Shown here one piece after another: positions 33,109 to 39,760 of a stretch of DNA of 50,535 nucleotides. Position numbers and translations under genes: made by a program. The stretch is from contig CAVJWU010000005.1 of the NCBI GenBank assembly GCA_963653535.1, positions 1 to 50,535 on the forward strand. Direction: 5' to 3'. The notes under the pieces were generated by a model. It saw only the letters and a program-made list of their open reading frames with translations. It made no database searches and had not been told where the DNA came from. Source of the stretch: UBA3210 sp963653535 (GTDB taxonomy: Bacteria; Bacillota_I; Bacilli_A; RFN20; CAG-449). Every line of letters begins with the position of its first letter. The first letter of the stretch is position 1.

Positions 33109-33816
33109 ATGAACTTTTTATTAGTCAATGATGATGGCTTTGGATCTAAAGGCATTACTCTTTTAGAAAATAAATTAAAAAAATATGGTGAAGTATATGT
33201 TGTCGCACCTAAGGAACAACAAAGTGGAAAATCTACTTCATTAATTTATGGTCGAGAAATAAAATTTGAACGTATTGATGAACATCATTTTATTGTCGAT
33301 GGCACACCCGTCAACTGCGTCATCACCGGTTTATTTGGTATTGGTAAGCATATTGATATCGTGATTTCTGGTTGTAACGATGGATATAACATGAGTTTAG
33401 ATACAATGTATTCAGGAACTATTGGCGCTTGTACTCAAGCTTTGTTTTCTAAAGTTCCTGCGATTAGTTTTTCTACTAAAGTTAATCATTTCTTAGAAGT
33501 AGAAAATAACTTTGATGAAGTTTTTTCTTTTATATTAGAACATCAATTATATTCTTCTAGTTATTTATTAAATGTTAATTTTCCTCCGTTAAATGAAATT
33601 AAAGGAATTAAATTAACTTCTTTACATGAGCCTATAATTGAATATAGTTTAGAACATTTAGAATATTCTTTAGTTGATTATCGAAATAATATTTTTGAAA
33701 GCGCAAAAAGAGGAACTGATGTCTATGAAGTATATAAAGGATACGTGTCAATTACTCCTTTAGGTAAGAACTGTTTTTCAAAATCAATTCTTAGAAATTT
33801 AAAAAATAAATTATAA
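33109..33816 (+). CDS. surE: 5'/3'-nucleotidase SurE
   Basis: 235 residues from the ATG that follows AGGAGG; the frame is open further upstream but runs through the cdaA terminator. Metal-dependent nucleoside monophosphate phosphatase. The N-terminal metal site is NFLLVNDDGFGSKG; the other signatures are VVAPKEQQSGKSTSLIYG, DGTPVNCV and DIVISGCNDGYNM with YSGTIGACTQALF. It fits the canonical SurE pattern (NDDG, APxxxxSG, GTPxDCV, SGxNxG) with small changes such as SGCNDG for SGIN.G. Ends at a bidirectional terminator. Confidence 0.94.
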   Translation: MNFLLVNDDGFGSKGITLLENKLKKYGEVYVVAPKEQQSGKSTSLIYGREIKFERIDEHHFIVDGTPVNCVITGLFGIGKHIDIVISGCNDGYNMSLDTMYSGTIGACTQALFSKVPAISFSTKVNHFLEVENNFDEVFSFILEHQLYSSSYLLNVNFPPLNEIKGIKLTSLHEPIIEYSLEHLEYSLVDYRNNIFESAKRGTDVYEVYKGYVSITPLGKNCFSKSILRNLKNKL

Positions 33817-33820
33817 ATGA

Positions 33821-33849
33821 AAAAAACACCCGGGGGAGAGTGTTTTTTT
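33821..33849. terminator. Bidirectional terminator after surE
   Basis: AAAAAACAC pairs with GTGTTTTTT around a G-rich loop (CCGGGGGAGA), followed by further T. A-run left and T-run right let it act in both directions, giving a second stop for tRNA-Val transcription. Confidence 0.75.
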
Positions 33850-33874
33850 ATATTGGGAAAAGTTTTTTGGGGGA

Positions 33875-33895
33875 TAAAAAGAACATATAGTTCTT
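33875..33895 (-). terminator. tRNA-Val terminator
   Basis: On the minus strand AAGAAC and GTTCTT flank a TATAT loop and are followed by a T-run. It lies 15 bases beyond the CCA end of tRNA-Val. Confidence 0.75.
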
Positions 33896-33910
33896 CATAT
33901 CTTTTTAAAA

Positions 33911-33986
33911 TGGTGGGTACTGAGGGGATCGAACCCCCGACCTTCTGTACGTCAAACAGATGCTCTCCCAGCTGAGCTAAATACCC
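33911..33986 (-). tRNA. tRNA-Val (GAC)
   Basis: 76 bases including an encoded CCA. The acceptor stem GGGTATT/AGTACCC has one wobble pair. D arm AGCTCAGCTGGGAGAGC; anticodon stem TCTGT/ACAGA with loop TTGACGT, hence anticodon GAC for GUC and GUU; T arm GTCGGGGTTCGATCCCCT. Single gene with its own promoter (34014-34042) and terminators. Confidence 0.97.
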
Positions 33987-33989
33987 AGG

Positions 33990-34007
33990 ACTATCAAACA
34001 CGATAGT
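33990..34007 (-). repeat. Hairpin in the tRNA-Val 5' leader
   Basis: ACTATC and GATAGT flank six bases, ending three bases before the mature tRNA start and covering the expected transcription start. It may affect RNase P access or be an operator. Confidence 0.4.
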
Positions 34008-34013
34008 AATAAA

Positions 34014-34042
34014 AGTCTACTACTAATTAAAATTAATGTCAA
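34014..34042 (-). promoter_or_regulatory. tRNA-Val promoter
   Basis: On the minus strand, TTGACA (34037-34042), 17-base spacer, TAGACT (34014-34019). The -10 lies about 28 bases before the mature tRNA end. Confidence 0.8.
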
Positions 34043-34069
34043 CAACTTTTTTTAGTTTTTGATATTTTT

Positions 34070-34099
34070 TTGAAAAATAAGTATTTTATGTGCTAAAAT
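34070..34099 (+). promoter_or_regulatory. Promoter of the metallo-beta-lactamase/YlmH-like operon
   Basis: TTGAAA (34070-34075), an 18-base spacer, then TAAAAT (34094-34099) preceded by TGC (extended -10). The ATG follows 16 bases later. Confidence 0.65.
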
Positions 34100-34115
34100 G
34101 TTCTAGAGGAACTTT

Positions 34116-34709
34116 ATGAAAAAACTAACTTCTTATCTATATTATTATGAAGAAACATATAAAAAAGAATTATCGAGTGATGTTTTCTTAATAAAAGGCA
34201 AAGAATATAATTATCTTTTTGATGTTGGATGTGATAAAGATGTTCTTTCTGAAATTGATATGAATAAAATTAAATATATCTTTATATCTCATTATCATGA
34301 AGATCATATCGGTTTACTTCCTTATTTTAATAAAGATAATTTATACGTTTCTAAATATACTTTTAAGAAACTAAATGTTGGAAATATCATATCTAATTTT
34401 ACGATAGATGATCATATTCATATCGAAGTTAAAGAAATACCTTCTCCACATGAAAAAGGCTCATTAATCATGATTATTAATAATGAAGTAACTCTATTAG
34501 GAGATGCAATTTATGAATCTTCAAAAGGTTATAATATTTCTAAATTATATAATTTAATCGCATGTTTAAAAAAGATTAATACTAAATATTTCATTATTTC
34601 ACATAAAGTAAGATTAATTAAAAAAGATGTGTTAATCTTATATCTAGAAGATTTATTATCTAAACAAAAGAAGATTGAATTTAATATTAAGGTAAATAAA
34701 GATGAATAA
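34116..34709 (+). CDS. Metallo-beta-lactamase-fold hydrolase
   Basis: 197 residues, a small single-domain member. The metal signature HxHxDH is intact in ISHYHEDHIGLLPYF (His59, His61, Asp63, His64). FLIKGKEYNYLFDVGCD supplies the first strands, SPHEKGSLIMIINNEVTLLGDAIY the second His and the bridging Asp, and IISHK the final His, so a binuclear metal site is likely. These small proteins hydrolyse thioesters, glyoxalase-type adducts or phosphodiesters; sequence gives no substrate. Weak SD (AGAGGAA). It overlaps the YlmH-like gene by eight bases, so the two are coupled. Confidence 0.88.
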   Translation: MKKLTSYLYYYEETYKKELSSDVFLIKGKEYNYLFDVGCDKDVLSEIDMNKIKYIFISHYHEDHIGLLPYFNKDNLYVSKYTFKKLNVGNIISNFTIDDHIHIEVKEIPSPHEKGSLIMIINNEVTLLGDAIYESSKGYNISKLYNLIACLKKINTKYFIISHKVRLIKKDVLILYLEDLLSKQKKIEFNIKVNKDE

Positions 34710-35421
34710 ACAAAACGATTACGATTTTATTAAAATTAAAGAGAAGATTTTTAGCCTTATAGATGGTGAAGTAGATTACATTATTACACCTTTTTTAAGT
34801 TTACCTTATCAAATGGAAATAAATAATATAGTCTCTAAATTTGCGTTAAATATCCATTATTATACTAACGGTGAAAGAAAGATTGCTTATATTAGTTATA
34901 ATGATAATTATGAAGAATATAATCCTTTAAAAATCATTCGCATTTTAACTAATGAAGAATTAAAACATAATGAAATAATGGGGGCAATATTAAATACAGG
35001 AATTAAAAGAGAACTAGTCGGTAATATATATTGCAAGAATAACTTATATCTAGTAGAAATTCATGAACGCATTCTTACTTTTATTAAGGATAATTTCACC
35101 TACGTATCTTCAAAAAAAATTAAATTAGAAGAATATTCTGGTGAACTACCAAAAGATGAACATAAGATAGAAAATATTATTGTTACATCGATGCGCTTAG
35201 ACAATATTGTTAGTTCTGTTTTTAACGTATCTAGAGAAAAAGCTAAAGAAGCGATTATTAACGAAGAAGTAAGTTATAATTTTGAAACAAAATTAAAAGT
35301 TGATCAAAAAGTAACTTTTAATTCTTATTTATCAATGCGTAAGAAAGGGAAAGTCATTATTAAAGAAGAAATAAAAAAGACAAGAAAAGATCATCTTGTC
35401 TTAGAAGTAGAATATTTTTAG
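34702..35421 (+). CDS. S4-domain RNA-binding protein, YlmH-like
   Basis: 239 residues. The middle (about 60-140) matches the YlmH family: NPLKIIRILTNEELKHNEIMGAILNTGIKRELVGNIY, corresponding to the usual H.eiLGsllglGi.Re..GDI. The C-terminus (about 165-225) is an S4 domain: SMRLDNIVSSVFNVSREKAKEAIINEEVSYNF. YlmH binds stalled or free 50S subunits carrying peptidyl-tRNA in Bacillus quality control. Unusually it is paired with a metallo-beta-lactamase-fold gene rather than lying in a division cluster (sepF, ylmG, divIVA). AAGG lies upstream of the ATG within the previous gene. Confidence 0.87.
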   Translation: MNKQNDYDFIKIKEKIFSLIDGEVDYIITPFLSLPYQMEINNIVSKFALNIHYYTNGERKIAYISYNDNYEEYNPLKIIRILTNEELKHNEIMGAILNTGIKRELVGNIYCKNNLYLVEIHERILTFIKDNFTYVSSKKIKLEEYSGELPKDEHKIENIIVTSMRLDNIVSSVFNVSREKAKEAIINEEVSYNFETKLKVDQKVTFNSYLSMRKKGKVIIKEEIKKTRKDHLVLEVEYF

Positions 35422-35428
35422 TTATGAT

Positions 35429-35881
35429 TTATTTTTCTCTATGACATTTATCATAATAATTTTGGATATCTTCAGGAAGAGAATGATTAATAATCATATT
35501 TTTAATTGACGTTTCGTTACCATCTTTTATCGCAGTAGAATAATAAAAGCATTTAAATTCAATCATGTTTAACGTATCATTTAATTCTTGAATTTGTTTT
35601 TCAACTTGTGCTTTTTGTTTTTTTAATAATTCTAATCTTTCTACATATGTAGAAGATCCTTTTGAACATAAAGACATGAATCTTTTAATATCTTTAATTT
35701 CAAGTCCAGATTTTTTAAGGCATTCTATTACTCTTAGTTGTTTTATTTCATGAATTGTAAATATTCTAATATTATTTTTTCTTTCGATATTTGGGAATAG
35801 ACCTTCTGCATCATAATATCTTAACGTAGATATCGGTAAGTTAAACATTTTTGAAATGTCAGATATACTGTATTGTTCCAT
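35429..35881 (-). CDS. MerR family transcription regulator
   Basis: 150 residues. The N-terminal winged helix YSISDISKMFNLPISTLRYYDAEGLFPNIERKNNIRIFTIHEI is typical of MerR proteins. A dimerising coiled coil follows (about 78-112, LELLKKQKAQVEKQIQELNDTLNMIEFKC). The C-terminal part has Cys at about 106 and 146 and His residues but no clear metal or drug site. AAGGAG is the SD. The palindrome AAGTTAACTT just upstream may be its operator. Target genes are unknown; the divergent endonuclease/phosphatase-fold gene at 36074 is the nearest candidate. The stop lies seven bases from that of the YlmH-like gene. Confidence 0.93.
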   Translation of the reverse strand: MEQYSISDISKMFNLPISTLRYYDAEGLFPNIERKNNIRIFTIHEIKQLRVIECLKKSGLEIKDIKRFMSLCSKGSSTYVERLELLKKQKAQVEKQIQELNDTLNMIEFKCFYYSTAIKDGNETSIKNMIINHSLPEDIQNYYDKCHREK

Positions 35882-35893
35882 TTTAATCTCCTT

Positions 35894-35903
35894 AAGTTAA
35901 CTT
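35894..35903. promoter_or_regulatory. Palindrome upstream of the MerR gene
   Basis: AAGTTAACTT is a perfect 10-base palindrome immediately upstream of the MerR gene's SD. MerR-type operators are dyads containing similar AAGT/ACTT halves, usually between -35 and -10. Here the dyad is downstream of the likely promoter, which suits repression rather than activation. Confidence 0.4.
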
Positions 35904-36014
35904 TATCTTTATATCTTTAGTTTATATTATTAATGTATAGATGACAATAGTATAAATAGCCTAATTTCTCGTAATTTTTAATGTTTTTATCACATTTATC
36001 GAAATATCGCCATC

Positions 36015-36043
36015 TTTTCAAAACTCTCATTTTACGATATAAT
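36015..36043 (+). promoter_or_regulatory. Promoter of the 36074 gene
   Basis: TTTTCA (36015-36020), 17-base spacer, TATAAT (36038-36043); the start codon follows 30 bases later. The -35 is a poor match. Confidence 0.5.
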
Positions 36044-36073
36044 TAAGTCAATTAAGAAATAGGAGTTAATCAT

Positions 36074-37234
36074 ATGAAAAAAGGAATTAAAATTACCCTA
36101 ATAGTCTCTTTATCACTAGTTGGCACTTTAGCTCTTGGACTTGTAGTTGATGTTGTTGCGATTGTTATACGTGGAAGAAGAATTGGAAGTATTGAACTAA
36201 ATATTTCTAATAAGGCTACTGAAGATGAAGTAAAAGTAGGAACTACTTATAAAATTTCAACTTATAATGTAGGTTTTGGTGCATATTCACAAAATTATAC
36301 TTTTTTTATGGATGATGGCTATGATCTAAATGGTAATGTCACTTATGGATATTATTCAACCGCACGCAGTAAAGATGAAGTTTTATTTAATATTAATGGA
36401 GCGATTAATACGATTAAGGATTTAGATGTTGATTTTGCTTTATTTCAAGAACTTGATACAGATTCAACTAGATCATATCATGTTGATGAAAATAAGTTAG
36501 TTTGTGATGCATTTACTAATTTTAGTAACATTCATGCTTGTAATTACCATTCGGCATTTTTACCTTATCCACTTTACGATATGCATGGTCGATCTACCGC
36601 GGGAATCACCACTTTAAGTAAATATAAAATGCAAGAAGCTCATCGAGTAGAATTTAGCATTGCTTCTGGCTTAAAACAATATACTGAACTAGACCGTTGT
36701 TATTCATATACAACTATTAATGTAAGTAATGGCAAGAAATTATACTTAACTAATGTTCATATGTCCGCGTATGATGAAGGTGGAACAATTAGAACTAAAC
36801 AAGTGGAGGAATTAAATGCTTTCCTTGAACAAAGAAAGAATGAAGGAAATTATGTTGTTCTTGGAGGAGACTTCAACCAAGATTTAATCACATATAATCC
36901 TAAATATTCTTATAATGAATCAACTTCGAAACCTTTTAGTAATATTACTAAAGCACCTTCTTGGATTTATAATTTATTTGATGAACAAGGTAATTCTCCT
37001 TTTACTTCTGGATATTCGATTGTTTCTAATGATAATCATCCATCAAATAGAAATAACAATGTAGAATGGGGAGATCCAACTAATTATGTATCAGTTATTG
37101 ATGGATTTATTATTTCTGATAATGTAGAATTAGTTACTAGTAGGAATATTACTACTAAAAATGGTAATAAAGGTCTAGAAGGATTTGCTTATTCGGATCA
37201 TGAACCTGTCTACATGGAGTTTAAATTAAAATAA
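36074..37234 (+). CDS. Exported endonuclease/exonuclease/phosphatase-fold protein
   Basis: 386 residues. An N-terminal hydrophobic segment (about 7-32) acts as signal or anchor. The EEP (DNase I-like) fold is seen in order: ISTYNVGFGAY (Asn ligand), DFALFQELDTDSTRS (metal-binding Glu), KLYLTNVHMSA (His), VVLGGDFNQDL (Asp, Asn), VIDGFIISDNVE, and AYSDHEPVYMEF (catalytic Asp-His). All catalytic positions are present, so it should be active outside the membrane as a nuclease, phosphatase or phosphodiesterase; the substrate cannot be told. SD AGGAG. It is coupled to the HAD phosphatase by a one-base overlap (TAATG), which may suggest processing of phosphorylated scavenged compounds. Confidence 0.9.
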   Translation: MKKGIKITLIVSLSLVGTLALGLVVDVVAIVIRGRRIGSIELNISNKATEDEVKVGTTYKISTYNVGFGAYSQNYTFFMDDGYDLNGNVTYGYYSTARSKDEVLFNINGAINTIKDLDVDFALFQELDTDSTRSYHVDENKLVCDAFTNFSNIHACNYHSAFLPYPLYDMHGRSTAGITTLSKYKMQEAHRVEFSIASGLKQYTELDRCYSYTTINVSNGKKLYLTNVHMSAYDEGGTIRTKQVEELNAFLEQRKNEGNYVVLGGDFNQDLITYNPKYSYNESTSKPFSNITKAPSWIYNLFDEQGNSPFTSGYSIVSNDNHPSNRNNNVEWGDPTNYVSVIDGFIISDNVELVTSRNITTKNGNKGLEGFAYSDHEPVYMEFKLK

Positions 37235-37914
37235 TGAGAAACATACTTTTGATGGATTTAGATAATACAATACTTGATTTTTCTCGTAGTGAAAGAGAAG
37301 CTTTAACAAAAACATTAGAAAGATATAATATAAAAGCAACAGATGAATTTTTAGAAAAGTATGCATTAATCAATCAAAAGTATTGGTCCCTTCTAGAAAG
37401 AAAAGAAATTACAAGAGAAGAAATTCTTTATAAACGTTTTGAAGAATTCTTTTCAACTTGTTTTTCTACTGAAATTGATGGTCATGAAATAAATAAAATA
37501 TATCATGACTACCTTGTAAACTTAGGTTATCCTCTTCCTGAAGCAGAATCTTTTTTAAAGGAGGCTAAAACTTTAGGATATAAAATATTAATTATCTCTA
37601 ATGGTTCAAAAAGCATTAATCCATCAAGAATAAATGCTTCTAATTTAAAAGATTATTTTGATGAAGTTTATATTTCCGAAGATCAAGGCTATGATAAACC
37701 AGATGTTCGTTTCTTTAATAATTTATTAGAAAAATATCCTTATAAAGAACAAATGGTTATTATTGGTGATTCTTTATCAAGCGATATTCAATCAGGTATT
37801 AATTTGGGCATTCCAACAATATGGTATAATCCAAGTTCGAAAACAAGCGATAAACCAGATTATGAAATTAAGTCATTAAAAGAAATTTTTAATATCGTAG
37901 TTAAAATTAAATAA
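37234..37914 (+). CDS. HAD-superfamily hydrolase, YjjG/YfnB type
   Basis: 226 residues. Motif I LLMDLDNTILDF has nucleophile Asp8 and acid/base Asp10; motif II is IISNGSKS; motif III Lys and motif IV are in YISEDQGYDKPDVRFF and MVIIGDSLSSDIQSGINLGI. The helical cap of subfamily IA (about 18-90) is present. The closest pattern is the YjjG/YfnB group (pyrimidine or general nucleotide 5'-nucleotidases). It overlaps the preceding gene by one base. With that exported EEP-fold protein upstream and a nucleobase permease downstream, nucleotide salvage is a reasonable but unproven guess. Confidence 0.9.
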   Translation: MRNILLMDLDNTILDFSRSEREALTKTLERYNIKATDEFLEKYALINQKYWSLLERKEITREEILYKRFEEFFSTCFSTEIDGHEINKIYHDYLVNLGYPLPEAESFLKEAKTLGYKILIISNGSKSINPSRINASNLKDYFDEVYISEDQGYDKPDVRFFNNLLEKYPYKEQMVIIGDSLSSDIQSGINLGIPTIWYNPSSKTSDKPDYEIKSLKEIFNIVVKIK

Positions 37915-37940
37915 TTTTAAAAATTAACAAAGAAAAAACT

Positions 37941-37954
37941 TGTAAGCGTTTACT
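37941..37954 (+). promoter_or_regulatory. cre-like operator upstream of the uraA leader
   Basis: TGTAAGCGTTTACT matches the catabolite-responsive-element consensus TGWAANCGNTNWCA at 13 of 14 positions (last base differs). It lies just upstream of TTGTGT (37960-37965), the likely -35. A LacI/GalR-family protein such as CcpA is the expected binder. Confidence 0.6.
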
Positions 37955-37959
37955 AACAT

Positions 37960-37995
37960 TTGTGTATATGAAAATAAAAAAATATATGATAATAT
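37960..37995 (+). promoter_or_regulatory. uraA leader promoter region
   Basis: TTGTGT (37960-37965) is followed 17 bases later by TATATG (37983-37988), within the AT-rich run ATATATGATAATATAGG. TATGAT two bases on is an alternative -10. The SD of the leader ORF begins shortly after. Confidence 0.5.
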
Positions 37996-38020
37996 AGGAC
38001 AAGTAAAAAGGAGACCGCGT

Positions 38021-38110
38021 ATGAATAAGACATCTTCAAAATCAAAGATGACTATTTCAAACGGGGATTTATTCTCTAAATTTTACTATTCAAGTTTTTC
38101 CATTCAATAA
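38021..38110 (+). CDS. 29-residue leader peptide of the uraA attenuator
   Basis: A short frame with a strong SD (AAAGGAGA, six bases before the ATG). Its peptide begins MNKTSSKSKMT and ends YYSSFSIQ. The stop codon (38108-38110) falls five bases before the stem of a strong terminator that precedes uraA. The last third of the frame is U-rich (TTTACTATTCAAGTTTTTCC within 38080-38101). No run of one amino acid stands out except Ser. The arrangement recalls the pyrBI leader of E. coli, where UTP-sensitive pausing in a U-rich leader and a coupled ribosome decide termination. That it is translated is inferred from the SD, frame and position. Confidence 0.6.
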   Translation: MNKTSSKSKMTISNGDLFSKFYYSSFSIQ

Positions 38111-38115
38111 AAAAC

Positions 38116-38146
38116 GGTTCAACCATTGTCGGTTGACCTTTTTTTT
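38116..38146 (+). terminator. Attenuator terminator before uraA
   Basis: GGTTCAACC pairs with GGTTGACC (one bulged T, six-base loop) and is followed by eight T. The uraA ATG lies 27 bases beyond. Confidence 0.88.
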
Positions 38147-38173
38147 GGAAAAAATTACGGGGGAGGATATAAT

Positions 38174-39610
38174 ATGGAAAAGAACTTAGTTCTAGATGTT
38201 GAAGAAACACCTAAAAAAGTATCGCACTGGATTATCTTTGCGATTCAACACATTCTTGCAATGCTTGTTGCTTGTATTACAGTACCTATTCTTACTGGTT
38301 TACCAATTGCAGCAACAATAGTATCAGCAGGTCTTGGTACAATTTGTTATTTATTAATTACAAAGATGAAATCGCCAGTTTTCTTAAGCTCAAGCTTTGC
38401 TTACATTTCACCAATGGCAAGTGCATTAGCGGTTGGCTTAATTAATAATGCTGGTGGAAGAAACTACTTAGCGTTAATCATTGGTATGGCTCTAGTAGGT
38501 TTAGTTTATTGCATTATTGCTTTATTAGTTAAATTTGTTGGTACATCTTGGCTAGATAAAGTTTTACCTCCAGTCATCGTTGGTCCAGTTATCATGGTCA
38601 TTGGCTTAGGTTTATCTAGTTCTGCAGTTAGTAATTTAACAACTTCTAATTCATCATATAATTTAATGGCTATCTTATGTGGCTTAGTAGCTTTATTTGC
38701 GACAGCTTTAGCTTCTCATTATGGTAAAGGTAAGATGGCAAGTTTAATCCCATTCGTTATTGGTATGGGAAGCGGATATCTCTTCGCAGTTGTTGTTACC
38801 TTAATTGGCTATACAGCATGTGGCAATGAATATTTCAATATTGTCAATTTTACTCCATTAACTAAAATTTTTACTGAATTTGATTTTTCATCAATCTTTA
38901 ATTACAAGATGTTTGTCCCAGATGATCCAGAATCATTTATGTTCTTAAGATTTGAATCAATCAAGAACTTCGATTGGGCAACTATTGGTGAAGTTATCTT
39001 ATTATTCGTTCCAGTTTCATTAGTTACAGTTTGTGAACATATAGGTGATCATGAAAACTTAGGTAATATCATTGGTAGAGATTTATTAAATGGTGAACCA
39101 GGTTTAAAGAGAACATTAACAGGTGATGGTATTGCAACTGCATTATCAGGTGCTTTATGTGGCGCAGCTAATACAACATATGGTGAAAACGTCGCGGTCA
39201 TTGGTACTACTGGTATTGCTTCAGTTAAAGTCGTTTTCCTTGCAGCATTAATGTCAATCGTAGTTGGCTTCTTTACTCCATTTACAGCATTACTTGAAAC
39301 AATTCCAGGTTGTGTTACTGGTGGCGTATCATTAATTCTTTATGGCTTTATCGCTTCTAGCGGCGTAAAAATGCTCATTCAAGAAAAAGTTGATTTCAAC
39401 GTATCTAAAAATATTTTTATCGCAAGTGTTATCTTAGTTTCTGGTATCGGTGGCTTATCATTAAAATTTGGTAATCCATATGATCCAGCAATTACAATTA
39501 CTTCAACTGCAGTTTCTATGTTACTTGGTATTGCCGTTAACGTAGTTTTAAGAGATCCAAAAGATGTCGTTACTGCTCCAGTTGTAGAAGAAACAAAAGA
39601 GGAAGAATAA
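38174..39610 (+). CDS. uraA: NCS2 nucleobase permease, uracil permease-like
   Basis: 478 residues from the ATG after GGGGGAGG; the longer frame begins inside the terminator. About 14 membrane segments. QHILAMLVACITVPILTGLP is the N-terminal NCS2 block. CEHIGDHENLGNIIGRDLL and GALCGAANTTYGENVAVIGTTGIAS match the substrate-site helices of UraA (E.HIG and TTYGEN.GV), while xanthine/urate members differ there, so uracil is favoured. It imports nucleobase with protons. Regulation is layered: a cre-like site, a leader ORF and an attenuator. The guanine riboswitch and guaA follow, so a purine substrate should not be fully excluded. Confidence 0.88.
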   Translation: MEKNLVLDVEETPKKVSHWIIFAIQHILAMLVACITVPILTGLPIAATIVSAGLGTICYLLITKMKSPVFLSSSFAYISPMASALAVGLINNAGGRNYLALIIGMALVGLVYCIIALLVKFVGTSWLDKVLPPVIVGPVIMVIGLGLSSSAVSNLTTSNSSYNLMAILCGLVALFATALASHYGKGKMASLIPFVIGMGSGYLFAVVVTLIGYTACGNEYFNIVNFTPLTKIFTEFDFSSIFNYKMFVPDDPESFMFLRFESIKNFDWATIGEVILLFVPVSLVTVCEHIGDHENLGNIIGRDLLNGEPGLKRTLTGDGIATALSGALCGAANTTYGENVAVIGTTGIASVKVVFLAALMSIVVGFFTPFTALLETIPGCVTGGVSLILYGFIASSGVKMLIQEKVDFNVSKNIFIASVILVSGIGGLSLKFGNPYDPAITITSTAVSMLLGIAVNVVLRDPKDVVTAPVVEETKEEE

Positions 39611-39627
39611 TTGGATTAGAAAGCATA

Positions 39628-39641
39628 TGAAATCGCTTTCA
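39628..39641 (+). promoter_or_regulatory. Perfect cre operator upstream of the guaA leader
   Basis: TGAAATCGCTTTCA fits TGWAANCGNTNWCA at all 14 positions. It lies 17 bases after the uraA stop and about 55 bases before the guanine aptamer, so it probably overlaps the guaA promoter, whose boxes I cannot place with confidence. Confidence 0.65.
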
Positions 39642-39694
39642 AAAAAATGATATAGACATAAATATACTTACCAAGTAAACTAAATATGTAATTG

Positions 39695-39760
39695 GTCGTA
39701 TAAATTCGATGATTGGTTCGAAAGTTTCTACCTCGCTGCCGTAAATAGCGAGACTACGAT
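39695..39760 (+). promoter_or_regulatory. Guanine-class purine riboswitch aptamer
   Basis: P1 pairs GTCGT (39695-39699) with ACGAT (39756-39760). J1/2 is ATAAA; P2 is TTCGA/TCGAA with a GATTGG loop; J2/3 contains GTTTCTACC; P3 is TCGCT/AGCGA with loop GCCGTAAAT; J3/1 is GACT. All conserved core segments of the purine riboswitch are present. C at the J3/1 specificity position (GAC, as in xpt, not GAU as in add) predicts guanine or hypoxanthine. It should reduce guaA expression when guanine is plentiful. Confidence 0.93.

Noticed and set aside
33723..34001. Minus-strand frame covering tRNA-Val and the end of surE
   Set aside because: It runs through a tRNA and two terminators; nothing supports translation.
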